Positions 35,281-43,681 of a DNA stretch of 64,000 bases are shown here, one piece after another. The notes beneath the pieces are model-generated. The model did no database searches. It had not been told where the DNA came from and saw only the letters and a program-made list of their open reading frames with translations. A program made the position numbers and the translations under genes. Each line of letters starts with the position of its first letter. Positions within the stretch are counted from its first letter, which is position 1. The stretch comes from BRH-c25 sp012519325. GTDB taxonomy: Bacteria; Bacillota; Clostridia; Lutisporales; Lutisporaceae. The stretch covers positions 62,001 to 126,000 of the forward strand of contig JBMNHZ010000016.1 in NCBI GenBank assembly GCA_050950645.1. Reading direction: 5' to 3'.

Positions 35281-36468
35281 TTAAAGCTTAGCCGCAAAAC
35301 CTGCTCCGAACTGCACGCATCTGTTTATTGCATCCTTGTCCGGATTCCAGAGTTCTTTTATTCCGTCATTTACTACTTCAAACTTTGCAGCCTTTAGTTT
35401 CTCGTTAAGTATTGCCACTGATTCTCCGCTCCAGCCGTATGAGCCGAAGGCCGCAGCTTTTTTATTCCTGAAGCCCAATCCTTTCACCATATCCAGCATT
35501 CCGCCCACTGCGTGCATTATACTCTTGTTTACGGTGGAAGAACCGAACAATACTGCCTTGGACTTGAATATTTCCGTTATCACATCGTTTTTATCAGAAT
35601 GAGCTGCATTAAACAGCTTTACTGCAACATCCTCATCAACCGACCTGATTCCTTTGGCTATAGCTTCAGCCATCCTTCTTGTGCCGTTCCACATTGTATC
35701 ATATACTATTACAATTTGATTTTCCTGATAGTCCTTTGCCCAATCCATGTATTTCTGAATTATCTGGACCGGATTATCCCTCCAGATTATCCCGTGGCTG
35801 GGGGCAATTATGTTCACCGGTAAATTGAAGCTTAAAACCTCTTCGATTTTCTTGGTGACAAAGGTGCTGAAGGGTGTCAATATGTTAGCATAGTATTTTA
35901 TTGCTTCCTGATACAACTCAGCATTATCTACCAGATCATTGTACATCAGCTCCGAGGCATAATGCTGCCCGAAAGCGTCGTTGCTGAACAGTATGCTTTC
36001 ACCTGACATGTATGTAAACATGCTGTCCGGCCAGTGAAGCATCCTGGCTTCAACAAAAGTAAGCTTACTATCACCTATATCAAGGGTATCTCCGGTTTTT
36101 ACCGTTACAAAGTTCCAGTCCTCGTGATAATGGGCTTTTAATATCTTGGCTCCGTTGGCTGTGCAATAAACAGGTGTATTCGGTATTTCCGCAAGCAGTA
36201 GCGGCAGTGCTCCGCTGTGGTCCACTTCGCTGTGATTTGCAATTATGTAGTCAATTTTATTAAGGTCTATCTCCTTTTTGAGATTTTCGACAAATTCCTT
36301 GGCAAAAGGTGCCCATACAGTGTCAATAAGTACATTTTTCTTGTCCTTTATCAGATATGAGTTATATGAAGAACCTCTGTGAGTTGAATACTCATCCCCG
36401 TGAAATCTTCTTAACTCCCAGTCAATTTTCCCTACCCAGGTTACTTTATCAGTCATTTTAAAACCCAT
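35281..36468 (-). CDS. fprA: Flavo-diiron protein (A-type flavoprotein, NO/O2 reductase)
   Basis: A 395-residue enzyme with an N-terminal metallo-beta-lactamase domain whose diiron ligands are visible in NHSEVDHSGALP (HxExD) with later His residues, and a C-terminal flavodoxin domain (IVIVYDTMWNGTRRMAEAIAKG; FGSYGWSGESV). FDPs of this type reduce O2 to water or NO to N2O in anaerobes, taking electrons from rubredoxin or F420-like donors. The ATG follows AAGGAAGG. An Fnr-type site is centred about 41 bp upstream of the predicted start, and a Crp/Fnr gene lies directly upstream in the same direction. Confidence 0.94.
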   Translation of the reverse strand: MGFKMTDKVTWVGKIDWELRRFHGDEYSTHRGSSYNSYLIKDKKNVLIDTVWAPFAKEFVENLKKEIDLNKIDYIIANHSEVDHSGALPLLLAEIPNTPVYCTANGAKILKAHYHEDWNFVTVKTGDTLDIGDSKLTFVEARMLHWPDSMFTYMSGESILFSNDAFGQHYASELMYNDLVDNAELYQEAIKYYANILTPFSTFVTKKIEEVLSFNLPVNIIAPSHGIIWRDNPVQIIQKYMDWAKDYQENQIVIVYDTMWNGTRRMAEAIAKGIRSVDEDVAVKLFNAAHSDKNDVITEIFKSKAVLFGSSTVNKSIMHAVGGMLDMVKGLGFRNKKAAAFGSYGWSGESVAILNEKLKAAKFEVVNDGIKELWNPDKDAINRCVQFGAGFAAKL

Positions 36469-36488
36469 TTAAATTCCTTCCTTTGTTA

Positions 36489-36537
36489 TATATTAATTAT
36501 ATCATATTTAAAAAATACTTTTTAACAATAATAGTTA
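36489..36537 (-). promoter_or_regulatory. fprA promoter with Fnr-type dyad
   Basis: On the minus strand TATAAT (36501-36496) lacks a good -35. Instead the dyad TAAC-N7-GTTA (36523-36537) is centred about 41 bp upstream of the predicted start, the class II activator position for Crp/Fnr proteins. The adjacent regulator is the likely activator. Confidence 0.55.
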
Positions 36538-36545
36538 TTATTTGT

Positions 36546-37238
36546 TTAATTTATTTCAATAAGGCCTTTCTTATTCAATATAATAATCCGTCTGTGTCCT
36601 ATAAGCTTTATTAATCCCATATCCTGAAAGCTTGACAGCTTTCTGCTTAAAGTTTCCTGGCTCATTCCCATGTATGAAGCAAAATCCCCCTTGCTCATTT
36701 TCAGATTTACTTCACCTTTATCATTTGCCATTGCCAATAAATTATCTGCCAGTCTTTTTTCTACCCCGTAAAGATTAATATTTTCTATCAGGTTTTCAGC
36801 TCTTTCCAGCCTTTTGCTAAGCTCCTCCATTACTTTAAATGCTATAACCGGGTGCTTCTGCATAATAGCTTTGATTTTTCCTCCGGCTATTATACATACT
36901 ATAGTCTTTTCAAGGGCTTCCCCGTTATCCAGCCTGGGATTGGCACTGAAAAGGGAAAGCTCCCCCATAAAATCCCCGGGTCCCAGTACCCGTATTACCT
37001 GTTCCTTCCCCGAATCAGACAGCCTGAATATCTTAACTTTTCCAGTGTGAATTACCTGCAGCTTTTCACCCTTATCTCCCGCCATATATATCATTTCGCC
37101 TTTTTCATAGGTTTTCTGCGAGGTTATTCCGGCTATTTCCTGCATTTCATCCCGGCTCAGGCTGTTGAATATCGGGACCTTTTCAATACAAGTCCTTCCA
37201 TTCTCCATATGACATTGACAGCTGAAGCCACAGCCCAT
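36546..37238 (-). CDS. Crp/Fnr-family regulator with N-terminal cysteine cluster
   Basis: A 230-residue regulator. Four N-terminal cysteines (CGFSCQCHMENGRTC, residues 3-17) suggest an Fe-S or metal cluster as in Fnr, although the spacing differs from E. coli Fnr. The cNMP-fold domain (KGEMIYMAGDKGEKLQVIHTGKVKIF) is followed by a dimer helix and an HTH (MSKGDFASYMGMSQETLSRKLSSFQDMGLIKL). The ATG follows AGGGGGG. The gene lies 77 bp upstream of fprA on the same strand, so it is likely its redox- or NO-sensing activator. Confidence 0.87.
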   Translation of the reverse strand: MGCGFSCQCHMENGRTCIEKVPIFNSLSRDEMQEIAGITSQKTYEKGEMIYMAGDKGEKLQVIHTGKVKIFRLSDSGKEQVIRVLGPGDFMGELSLFSANPRLDNGEALEKTIVCIIAGGKIKAIMQKHPVIAFKVMEELSKRLERAENLIENINLYGVEKRLADNLLAMANDKGEVNLKMSKGDFASYMGMSQETLSRKLSSFQDMGLIKLIGHRRIIILNKKGLIEIN

Positions 37239-37328
37239 TTACAATACCCCCCTCTCAATAGGCCAGTAATCTGGCTGTATTGATTACAATATCCGGCAGG
37301 CTTTGGCCTGCGTCAAAATTTTTAGAAG

Positions 37329-38216
37329 CTATCTGCTTTTTGCAGACCCCAACCCGAAAAATCCTCCGACAGTCCCCAGCGCAGCACTCAGGAATATAAT
37401 CAGCATAACAAGATTGAAAGTCAGGTTTTCCCTGGGTGGAAGCGGAATAAAGGTTAGGGGGCCGGCTGTCTGCATATATACAAACTTCAATAAATATGCT
37501 GCCAAAACCGAGGCCATGACACCACCTCCCAGAGTCAGCAGCAGTCCTGCCAGCATGAATGGGAATCCGATAAAAGCCTCCGGTGCTCCCATCAGCCTTA
37601 AGGTATTTATCTGTTCCCTGCTGTCGTATATTCCCATTCTTATAATGTGAGATATTATTACTGTTGTAGATATTCCTGCCACAGTTATAATCAGGTACCC
37701 AAATACTTTTATTATACGTGAAATTCCAAGGATGCGTTCCAGCACCTCCCTGTTATCCCTCACATGCTCAATACCTGTCATCATATCCAATTCTTCCAGT
37801 ATCGGGCCAATTTCCTCTATTTGAATCTTCACTTCAATGAAGGGGCTAAAAGGGTTATCCTCGAAATATTTCAGGACATGGGCTTCCTTCCCAAGAATTT
37901 TTTCCATTCTGCTGTAAGCTTCATCTTTACTAACCAGTTTTGCTTCGCGCACTCCGGCAATGCTTCCGATCCCTTCAGCAAGTTTGACGGCATCTGCAGT
38001 ATCGGTGCCTTCACTGAAATATACACTTATTTCAGCCTCTTCTTGTATCACGGAAACAATCTGATTGCTTATCCACCAGCCCGAAATCGACATGGCAAGT
38101 ATGAAAAAAATGAATCCTATGCTGAGAAAAGAAAAAATATTTGACATTAGATTCAGCCGCATAATTGTTTTTGTTTCTTTAATAAAATAACCGAAATTAT
38201 ATAAAATATGCCTCAT
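37329..38216 (-). CDS. ftsX: FtsX cell-division permease
   Basis: A 295-residue FtsX protein with a cytoplasmic N-terminus, TM1 (FLSIGFIFFILAMSISGWWI), an extracellular loop carrying EAEISVYFSEGTD and PFSPFIEVKIQ, and three C-terminal helices after REQINTLRLMGAPEAFIGFPF. FtsX with FtsE transmits ATP hydrolysis to extracellular cell-wall hydrolases or their activators. The ATG follows GGAGG. It is 14 bp after ftsE. Confidence 0.92.
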   Translation of the reverse strand: MRHILYNFGYFIKETKTIMRLNLMSNIFSFLSIGFIFFILAMSISGWWISNQIVSVIQEEAEISVYFSEGTDTADAVKLAEGIGSIAGVREAKLVSKDEAYSRMEKILGKEAHVLKYFEDNPFSPFIEVKIQIEEIGPILEELDMMTGIEHVRDNREVLERILGISRIIKVFGYLIITVAGISTTVIISHIIRMGIYDSREQINTLRLMGAPEAFIGFPFMLAGLLLTLGGGVMASVLAAYLLKFVYMQTAGPLTFIPLPPRENLTFNLVMLIIFLSAALGTVGGFFGLGSAKSR

Positions 38217-38230
38217 CTGAATTCCTCCGA

Positions 38231-38890
38231 CTATTCCTGGCTCATAGTTCCATTATTGATACGGATATGCCTGGCATGCTCTTCATCTTCTATCAAATGG
38301 GTTGCATGGGTGGTGACGATTACAGCCCTATTGGCGTTCCCGAAGGATTTCAGCAGTTCCAATATGTTTACTGCATTATCCTTGTCCAGATTGCCTGTAG
38401 GCTCATCTGCTATTATCAAAGCTGGTTCTCTTGCTACTGCCCGGGCAATAGCTACCCTCTGACATTCTCCCCAGGACATATGTTCCACCAATGAAAGCAT
38501 TTTTTGCTCCAAGCCCACCTTTTCCAACGCATGCCTGGCATTTTCCCTTATAAGGCCGGGAGTTGTATCCAGAAACCTCATCCCCAGCATAACATTTTCC
38601 AAAGCGGTTCTCCCTTTAATCAGCCTGAAGTCCTGAAAAACCGGCCCGATCATTCTGCGCAGGCTCCTGATCCCTGATGCTTGTCCCTTGGATATATGAT
38701 GCCCCAGTACATTCAAGGAACCTGCCGTAGGAAATTCTACCCCCATGAAAAGCTTCAGCAGGCTGGTCTTGCCGGAACCACTGGGACCAGTTATATACAC
38801 TAATTCACCCGGTTCAATTGTGAGCTCGATATTTTTAAGAGCCATGGTACCATTCTGATATTTTAAACATACTCCCCTTGCTTCTATCAT
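38231..38890 (-). CDS. ftsE: FtsE cell-division ATPase
   Basis: A 219-residue ABC ATPase: Walker A GPSGSGKTS, Q-loop VFQDFRLI, a signature region reading HMSWGECQR rather than LSGGEQQR, Walker B LIIADEP and switch His in VTTHATHLI. The degenerate signature is notable. The ATG at 38890 follows GGAGGG. It follows the coiled-coil gene by about 70 bp and precedes ftsX. Confidence 0.9.
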   Translation of the reverse strand: MIEARGVCLKYQNGTMALKNIELTIEPGELVYITGPSGSGKTSLLKLFMGVEFPTAGSLNVLGHHISKGQASGIRSLRRMIGPVFQDFRLIKGRTALENVMLGMRFLDTTPGLIRENARHALEKVGLEQKMLSLVEHMSWGECQRVAIARAVAREPALIIADEPTGNLDKDNAVNILELLKSFGNANRAVIVTTHATHLIEDEEHARHIRINNGTMSQE

Positions 38891-38959
38891 AACTTCCCTC
38901 CATATCAGAAAATGCGTCGACAAGCATCCTGAGCATTCTCCTTCATATACAGTAACAAA

Positions 38960-40072
38960 TCAAAATCTATGAATCATCTCTATATATCCCTCTTTGATAT
39001 TTACAGCGTGTATATTGTTTCCTGCCAGCAGCGGCTTAAGATTCAGCATCATGCCTTCCTCTCCGAATAATTCCTTCAAGGTTCCCGCCTCTAAAGCCAT
39101 TCCGAAAAAGCTGCCCTCCTGTGCCTGAAACTTAAGTATATGGCCTTCCTGAATATTAAAGATTCCATTCAATATTAGGTTCTTTCCAGGTATTCTTATT
39201 TCAACCGAATCCGGATGAAACGCAAAAATCATATCCTCAAGCCTTGGATTCCCTGCAATAACTTTATTAATGGTGTTATCGTCGATAGTCCCCTTTACCT
39301 CAAAAAGGGAAAAGCTTATTTTCAATGCATCAACGGGTAAGCCGCCCTCTTCAATCATACGTGAGAATTCCTCTGCCGTCTCCGACAGCAAAGGTTTAAG
39401 CTCACTCCAAACCTTCTCCAGATCGTACAAGTATTCCTGGTAGTACGCCTTTTCCCCCTTAAGAGATGCCAGGTATTCTTCCTTTTCCGTCTTCAGCTTT
39501 GCTTTATCGTTTAATACCTTTCTTGATGACTCCTGCTTTTCATTTAACAGTGCAAGCTTTGCAGAAAGCTCTGATTTCTCCTCTACCAGTTTTTTACCGC
39601 TTGTCTCAAGCTGTTCTAAAAGCATTTCCGTATTGCGGGCAAGATCCCGGAGTATATTTATCCTCTGCAGAAAAGTACTAAGGCTATCAGAATCAAGAAT
39701 AATTTCCAGAAAGGATCCGGAGCCCATCCTCTGATAGCTCTTCAAAACCTGCTTCAGGCTCTCCTTTTTCTTTTCATAAACAAGCTCTTCCTGTGCTATT
39801 GCTTTTTCCAAATCTTCTATTTCTTTTCTGATTGCTTCCGTTTCACGGGCAAGCTCCCTTTCAGCCTTTTCCATTAACTCAATCTCCTGAGTAAGGATGA
39901 ACAGATTCTGCAGAATCTCCTTTTCTTCTTCGGAAATTGCCGAAAGCTTTTCCTTAACTTCAGAAAAAAGATCCTGCTTCCCAACCGCCGCATTTACAGA
40001 AAACAATGTTAATGCCAATACCACTGCAATACTTGAAATTACTATCGATTTTACTCTGTTCAGTTTCAACAT
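38960..40072 (-). CDS. Secreted coiled-coil protein, EnvC/PcsB-like N-terminus
   Basis: A 370-residue exported protein: signal sequence (about residues 1-30, ending around VNAAVGK), a long coiled coil (about 30-235) with QRINILRDLARNTEMLLEQLE as in PcsB/EnvC, and a C-terminal beta-rich region (residues 240-370) without LytM, CHAP or NlpC/P60 motifs. The position before ftsE-ftsX suggests that it is the extracellular partner of FtsEX, activating a hydrolase in trans. The ATG at 40072 has GGGAG 7 nt upstream; the frame is open further upstream but only through the dispersed hairpin repeat. Confidence 0.72.
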   Translation of the reverse strand: MLKLNRVKSIVISSIAVVLALTLFSVNAAVGKQDLFSEVKEKLSAISEEEKEILQNLFILTQEIELMEKAERELARETEAIRKEIEDLEKAIAQEELVYEKKKESLKQVLKSYQRMGSGSFLEIILDSDSLSTFLQRINILRDLARNTEMLLEQLETSGKKLVEEKSELSAKLALLNEKQESSRKVLNDKAKLKTEKEEYLASLKGEKAYYQEYLYDLEKVWSELKPLLSETAEEFSRMIEEGGLPVDALKISFSLFEVKGTIDDNTINKVIAGNPRLEDMIFAFHPDSVEIRIPGKNLILNGIFNIQEGHILKFQAQEGSFFGMALEAGTLKELFGEEGMMLNLKPLLAGNNIHAVNIKEGYIEMIHRF

Positions 40073-40150
40073 GTATCCACTCCCTGTATCAGCTACATTA
40101 TATTTTATCAGATTATTATACATTAGGGAATCCAAGTTAATGCACAATAG

Positions 40151-40275
40151 AAAAAAGGACACGGGGAAAGGACACGGGGACGTTTCCCCAAGGACACGGG
40201 GACGTTTCCCCTGTCTCACTGAAAGCGAGACACGCGAAACGTCCCCGTGTCCTTCTTCTTCCCCGTGTCCTTCTT
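40151..40275. repeat. Dispersed G-rich hairpin repeat, copy 1
   Basis: Tandem units of GGACACGGGGA with GTTTCCCC flank a hairpin whose outer arms are AAGGACACGGGGACGTTTC and its complement, and whose inner arms are GTCTC and GAGAC. A 66-bp core (40181-40246) is identical to 57865-57930. It lies between the divergently placed coiled-coil and MerR genes (3' end of MerR), where it could also act as a terminator. Confidence 0.85.
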
Positions 40276-41040
40276 TTACTTTTTCATACCTGTATAAATA
40301 AGAATTGCATCCCTCAGAAATTCTGCCGTACCTGGCTGTTCTTTGTCATAGTATTCTTTGAATCTCTCATCCTTTACGTACATCTGTGCAATCCCTGCAT
40401 GAGCTTCCTTCGAATAGCTGTCCCAGTAGAAGGTCAGCCACTGTCTGTGCAGATCTGCGGCCTTTTGCGCCTGCTTACCGGCCGGATCACCTGTCTTGAA
40501 AGCTTCTGCTAAAGTTGAAAGATATTCTTCGCTCAGCTTTGTGACTGCATCATATTCTTCCTGGGTCATGTTCTTTACTTTATTATAGGATTTTTCCACT
40601 TCATACTCTCCATACTTCTCTCGAATTTCCTTACCATACTTCTTTTCATTATCATCCAGCAGCTTTTGCTTAAAGCCCTCAAATTTTTCTTTGTCTGTCA
40701 TTTTAATTCTCCCTTCTGTTAACGCTATGGTTTTTTCCACATTTGCTATCAGCAGATCTATCTGCTCTCTTTTTTCAAGGAGCTTTTTGTGATGCTCACG
40801 CAATGCTTTAACTCCGTCAAAAGAAGGTGCCGTCACTATTTCTCTTATTCTATTCAGGCTCACTCCCAGCTCTCTATAGAAAAGAATCTGCTGAAGCCTG
40901 TCAACTTCCTTCTGCCCGTATATTCGATATCCCGATGAATTGATTCTGGCCGGCTTAAGAATTCCAATCTCATCATAGTATCTCAGGGTTCTCGTGCTGA
41001 CACCTGCAAGCTTTCCCAGCTTCTGTACCGTGTATTCCAT
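40276..41040 (-). CDS. MerR-family regulator with TipAS effector domain
   Basis: A 254-residue activator. The N-terminal winged helix MEYTVQKLGKLAGVSTRTLRYYDEIGILKP is followed by a coiled-coil dimer helix (about residues 75-120) and a TipAS domain (about 130-250, EYLSTLAEAFKTGDPAGKQAQ and DERFKEYYDKEQPGTAEFL), which binds thiopeptides or other amphipathic drugs in characterised members. Its own promoter has the 19-bp spacer typical of MerR control, so it is probably autoregulated. No target drug gene is adjacent. Confidence 0.88.
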   Translation of the reverse strand: MEYTVQKLGKLAGVSTRTLRYYDEIGILKPARINSSGYRIYGQKEVDRLQQILFYRELGVSLNRIREIVTAPSFDGVKALREHHKKLLEKREQIDLLIANVEKTIALTEGRIKMTDKEKFEGFKQKLLDDNEKKYGKEIREKYGEYEVEKSYNKVKNMTQEEYDAVTKLSEEYLSTLAEAFKTGDPAGKQAQKAADLHRQWLTFYWDSYSKEAHAGIAQMYVKDERFKEYYDKEQPGTAEFLRDAILIYTGMKK

Positions 41041-41069
41041 GCTTTCACCACCTTGAGTCCGTTAAGACT

Positions 41070-41100
41070 ACTATACACCTTTACGTAACGTCAATGTCAA
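41070..41100 (-). promoter_or_regulatory. MerR-type promoter with 19-bp spacer
   Basis: On the minus strand TTGACA (41100-41095) and TATAGT (41075-41070) are 19 bp apart, the elongated spacing that MerR proteins correct by DNA distortion. The spacer holds TTACGTAA, an 8-bp palindrome. The start lies upstream of the MerR/TipAS gene. Confidence 0.7.
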
Positions 41101-41107
41101 CAGAAGT

Positions 41108-43066
41108 TTAGAATTTTTTCTTTATCACCTTTTCAATAAAAATTCGCACAATTTCAGGATCAAACTGTGTGCCGGCATTTTTCTCCAGTTCCTCAACAGC
41201 CTCACTTTCAGACATAGAACGCCGATATGCTCTCTCACTTGTCATAGTATCATAGGCACCTGCTACTGCTATTATTCTTGACTGCAGCGGTATATCCTCT
41301 CCTCTTAATCCCCTCGGATAGCCCTCTCCATCCCATCTTTCATGATGTGCGAGTATGAATTCCGCTAATTCTGCCATATCGCTAACCGAGCTTAAGATCC
41401 TGTATCCAATCTCCGGATGGCGCTTGACTTCATTCCATTCTTTTTTTGTAAGTCCACCCGGCTTACTCAGAATTTCTTTATCAATAGCAATCTTTCCGAT
41501 ATCATGAAGCAAGCCTAATGTCTCAAGCTCATTCAGTTCGGCTTGATTCATGCCCATAGCAGCACCGATGGCTTTGCATAAGGCACTTACACCCTTTGAA
41601 TGCTGTTCTTCTTCACTGTTGTTTTCATAAAATGAGCTGATGATTGCCTTTATTCTCTTTCCTCTGATATTTCTGCTTTCAAATAATTTATTCTTGTACA
41701 TGTGATCCTCTGCATTTTTCAATATGTCATTTATATCCTGATCGGTACTATACTTTGTATCCAATCCAAAAGATATCGAAAGTTCTATAGATTTCAACCG
41801 AATGTTTGAAATGGAAGCTTTTATTCTTTCTATTATCCTATTTGCTTCCTCCATATCAGTCTTCGGCAGTAAAATAACAAACTCATCTCCTCCTGTTCTG
41901 GCTATTATCTCGTCCTCCCTCAGTTCCTTCCTGATTGCTTCCGCTGCTTTAACCAGCAGCCTGTCCCCCTCAGTATGACCGAATGCATCGTTAAAAAGCT
42001 TCAATCCGTTGACATCTGCCATAATAAGAGAAATCGGCAGATTTCTTTTCGTATCCAGCCGTCTTAATTCTTCCTCGAAATATCTTCTATTATAAAGACC
42101 TGTTAGCTGATCATGATAGTTTATATACAATATTTCTTTTTCGGCTCTTTTCCTCTGGGATATATCGGTATATATTCCATAACCGCCAATAATTTTATCA
42201 TTTAAAACAATTGCGACACCTTTTACACTTACATCTCTGGGCTTCCCATCGGAGCCTAGACGAACAGATTCCTCAACACAGGCAATATTGCCGCTGAGTA
42301 CTGCTTGCGTTAACTCTCTTGCTTCACTAAATTTCTCACCCGGGGCTACTACGCTGTCTACTTCCTTTCCATATATTTCATCAATTGTATATCCGAACAA
42401 TTCCGTAAATTTCTCGTTTATGTCAATTATCTCATGATTCTGGTCAAATCGGACAATGGCATCGGAAGAATTTCTAAATAATGCTTCATAACTCAATTTC
42501 TGCATCAGAATAATCTCATCTGCCTGCTTTTTCCGTGTAATATCCGAGAAAATAATTGCAAGCTTGTTCTCTTCCGATTCATAAATATTTACCGAAAAAT
42601 ACTTCTCTAATTCCTTGATAAATATTTCACAATTGACAGGTTCTCCTTTGCTAACAACCTCATTCAAGGCATCTGCAGTTTCAACTGCGGTGTAGGGAAG
42701 CAATTCAAAAATTGATTTATTGAAAGACTCTTCTCTCTTAATTCCGGTAATGGCTTCAGCCGCCTTATTAGAATCAATAAGACGATAATCTGTCTGATTT
42801 CCATTCTTATCGTACATTATCTCAAAAAATGCAAAGCCCTCCTGCATCCTTTGAATTATACTATGATAATTGTTTGTGCTGTTTTCTGTACCATTCACAG
42901 CCCATCCCTGTTTTTTGACCACTCTGTAATATATAATAGCAATAACATTCAGCACCAAAAGTACAAGGAAAAAATAAAACGCTGATTCCCGATTGTTCTC
43001 AGACCATGCTATAACTGCATTACTACCTTTTATATACGATAGAAAAGCGTCTGCTGCTTCTTTCAT
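41108..43066 (-). CDS. PAS-PAS-GGDEF-HD-GYP signalling protein
   Basis: A 652-residue membrane-associated protein with one N-terminal helix (FYFFLVLLVLNVIAIIYY), two PAS domains (about residues 50-170 and 175-290), a GGDEF domain with the active motif GGDEF (ARTGGDEFVILLP) and a C-terminal HD-GYP domain (LGLLHDIGKIAID and HHERWDGEGYPRGL). GGDEF makes and HD-GYP degrades cyclic di-GMP, so it may be bifunctional or one domain may be regulatory. The ATG at 43066 follows GAGGTGGG. Confidence 0.9.
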   Translation of the reverse strand: MKEAADAFLSYIKGSNAVIAWSENNRESAFYFFLVLLVLNVIAIIYYRVVKKQGWAVNGTENSTNNYHSIIQRMQEGFAFFEIMYDKNGNQTDYRLIDSNKAAEAITGIKREESFNKSIFELLPYTAVETADALNEVVSKGEPVNCEIFIKELEKYFSVNIYESEENKLAIIFSDITRKKQADEIILMQKLSYEALFRNSSDAIVRFDQNHEIIDINEKFTELFGYTIDEIYGKEVDSVVAPGEKFSEARELTQAVLSGNIACVEESVRLGSDGKPRDVSVKGVAIVLNDKIIGGYGIYTDISQRKRAEKEILYINYHDQLTGLYNRRYFEEELRRLDTKRNLPISLIMADVNGLKLFNDAFGHTEGDRLLVKAAEAIRKELREDEIIARTGGDEFVILLPKTDMEEANRIIERIKASISNIRLKSIELSISFGLDTKYSTDQDINDILKNAEDHMYKNKLFESRNIRGKRIKAIISSFYENNSEEEQHSKGVSALCKAIGAAMGMNQAELNELETLGLLHDIGKIAIDKEILSKPGGLTKKEWNEVKRHPEIGYRILSSVSDMAELAEFILAHHERWDGEGYPRGLRGEDIPLQSRIIAVAGAYDTMTSERAYRRSMSESEAVEELEKNAGTQFDPEIVRIFIEKVIKKKF

Positions 43067-43259
43067 AAAGCCCACCTCTATAAAACAAATAATAGCATTA
43101 GTAATAAGATGTGGTTTCCTGGTCCTATATTCTGCACAAGTGTAGACCTTTAGTCTTAGTCTTGTTGTATTCGACAATTCAATATATTCTTCCTCTTTTT
43201 TGCTGAAAATCTGATTGCAAAATATATTTTATCCGCTTCCTCCAAATCAAAATTTATCG

Positions 43260-43288
43260 TTGACATATATGTGACTTGAAGTTATAAT
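43260..43288 (+). promoter_or_regulatory. Consensus promoter of the T-box/lyase gene
   Basis: TTGACA (43260-43265), 17 bp, TATAAT (43283-43288): a perfect consensus promoter about 7 nt before the T-box leader. Confidence 0.85.
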
Positions 43289-43294
43289 GTGAAT

Positions 43295-43588
43295 AATATT
43301 AAAAGCTATGACTGAGAAGAAGTAAGAATGACATATTCCTTACAGAGAGCTGCCGTTTGGTGAGAGGAGCAAGGAAAAGCATTCCGAATACATCTCAAGA
43401 GCTGCTCATTGAAAGGGTATATCCCAAGTAGACTGATGCCGGGGGCCTGCACCCGTTACAGTGCTAAAGTATAACTGCGTTAAAACGCAAGTACTTGATA
43501 AGGTTGGTACCGTGAGGTATCAATAAAAAAAGGTGGTAACACGGATATAATCCCGTCCTTTGATTTCAAAGGACGGGATTTTTTACTT
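43295..43588 (+). promoter_or_regulatory. T-box leader, predicted tyrosine specifier
   Basis: A T-box riboswitch that senses uncharged tRNA. Visible parts are the Stem I elements GAGAAGAAGTA, AGAGAGCTG and GGTGAGAG, the specifier region CCGAATACATCTC near 43384-43396, the T-box AAGGTGGTAACACGG (43530-43544) and a terminator stem of ATCCCGTCCTTTGA/AAAGGACGGGAT. The specifier reads TAC followed by the conserved A, giving tyrosine. The leader should allow read-through when tRNA-Tyr is uncharged. It controls the beta-eliminating lyase gene, which is an unexpected target. Confidence 0.9.
43549..43585 (+). terminator. T-box terminator
   Basis: The stem ATCCCGTCCTTT / AAAGGACGGGAT is followed by TTTTTT. 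Its 5' arm overlaps the antiterminator region after the T-box sequence. Confidence 0.9.
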
Positions 43589-43681
43589 TTGCGAGGGGGT
43601 GGTTTCATGGATCCTGACTATTATTATAGAAATAATAAAAATTTATTAAAAACAGATTTTAAAAATGAAGGAGAAATTGAA

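Noticed and set aside
40073..40219. N-terminal extension of the FtsEX-linked coiled-coil protein (RQGKRPRVLGETSPCP)
   Set aside because: It is translated from the dispersed G-rich hairpin repeat; the ribosome site and signal peptide support the start at 40072.
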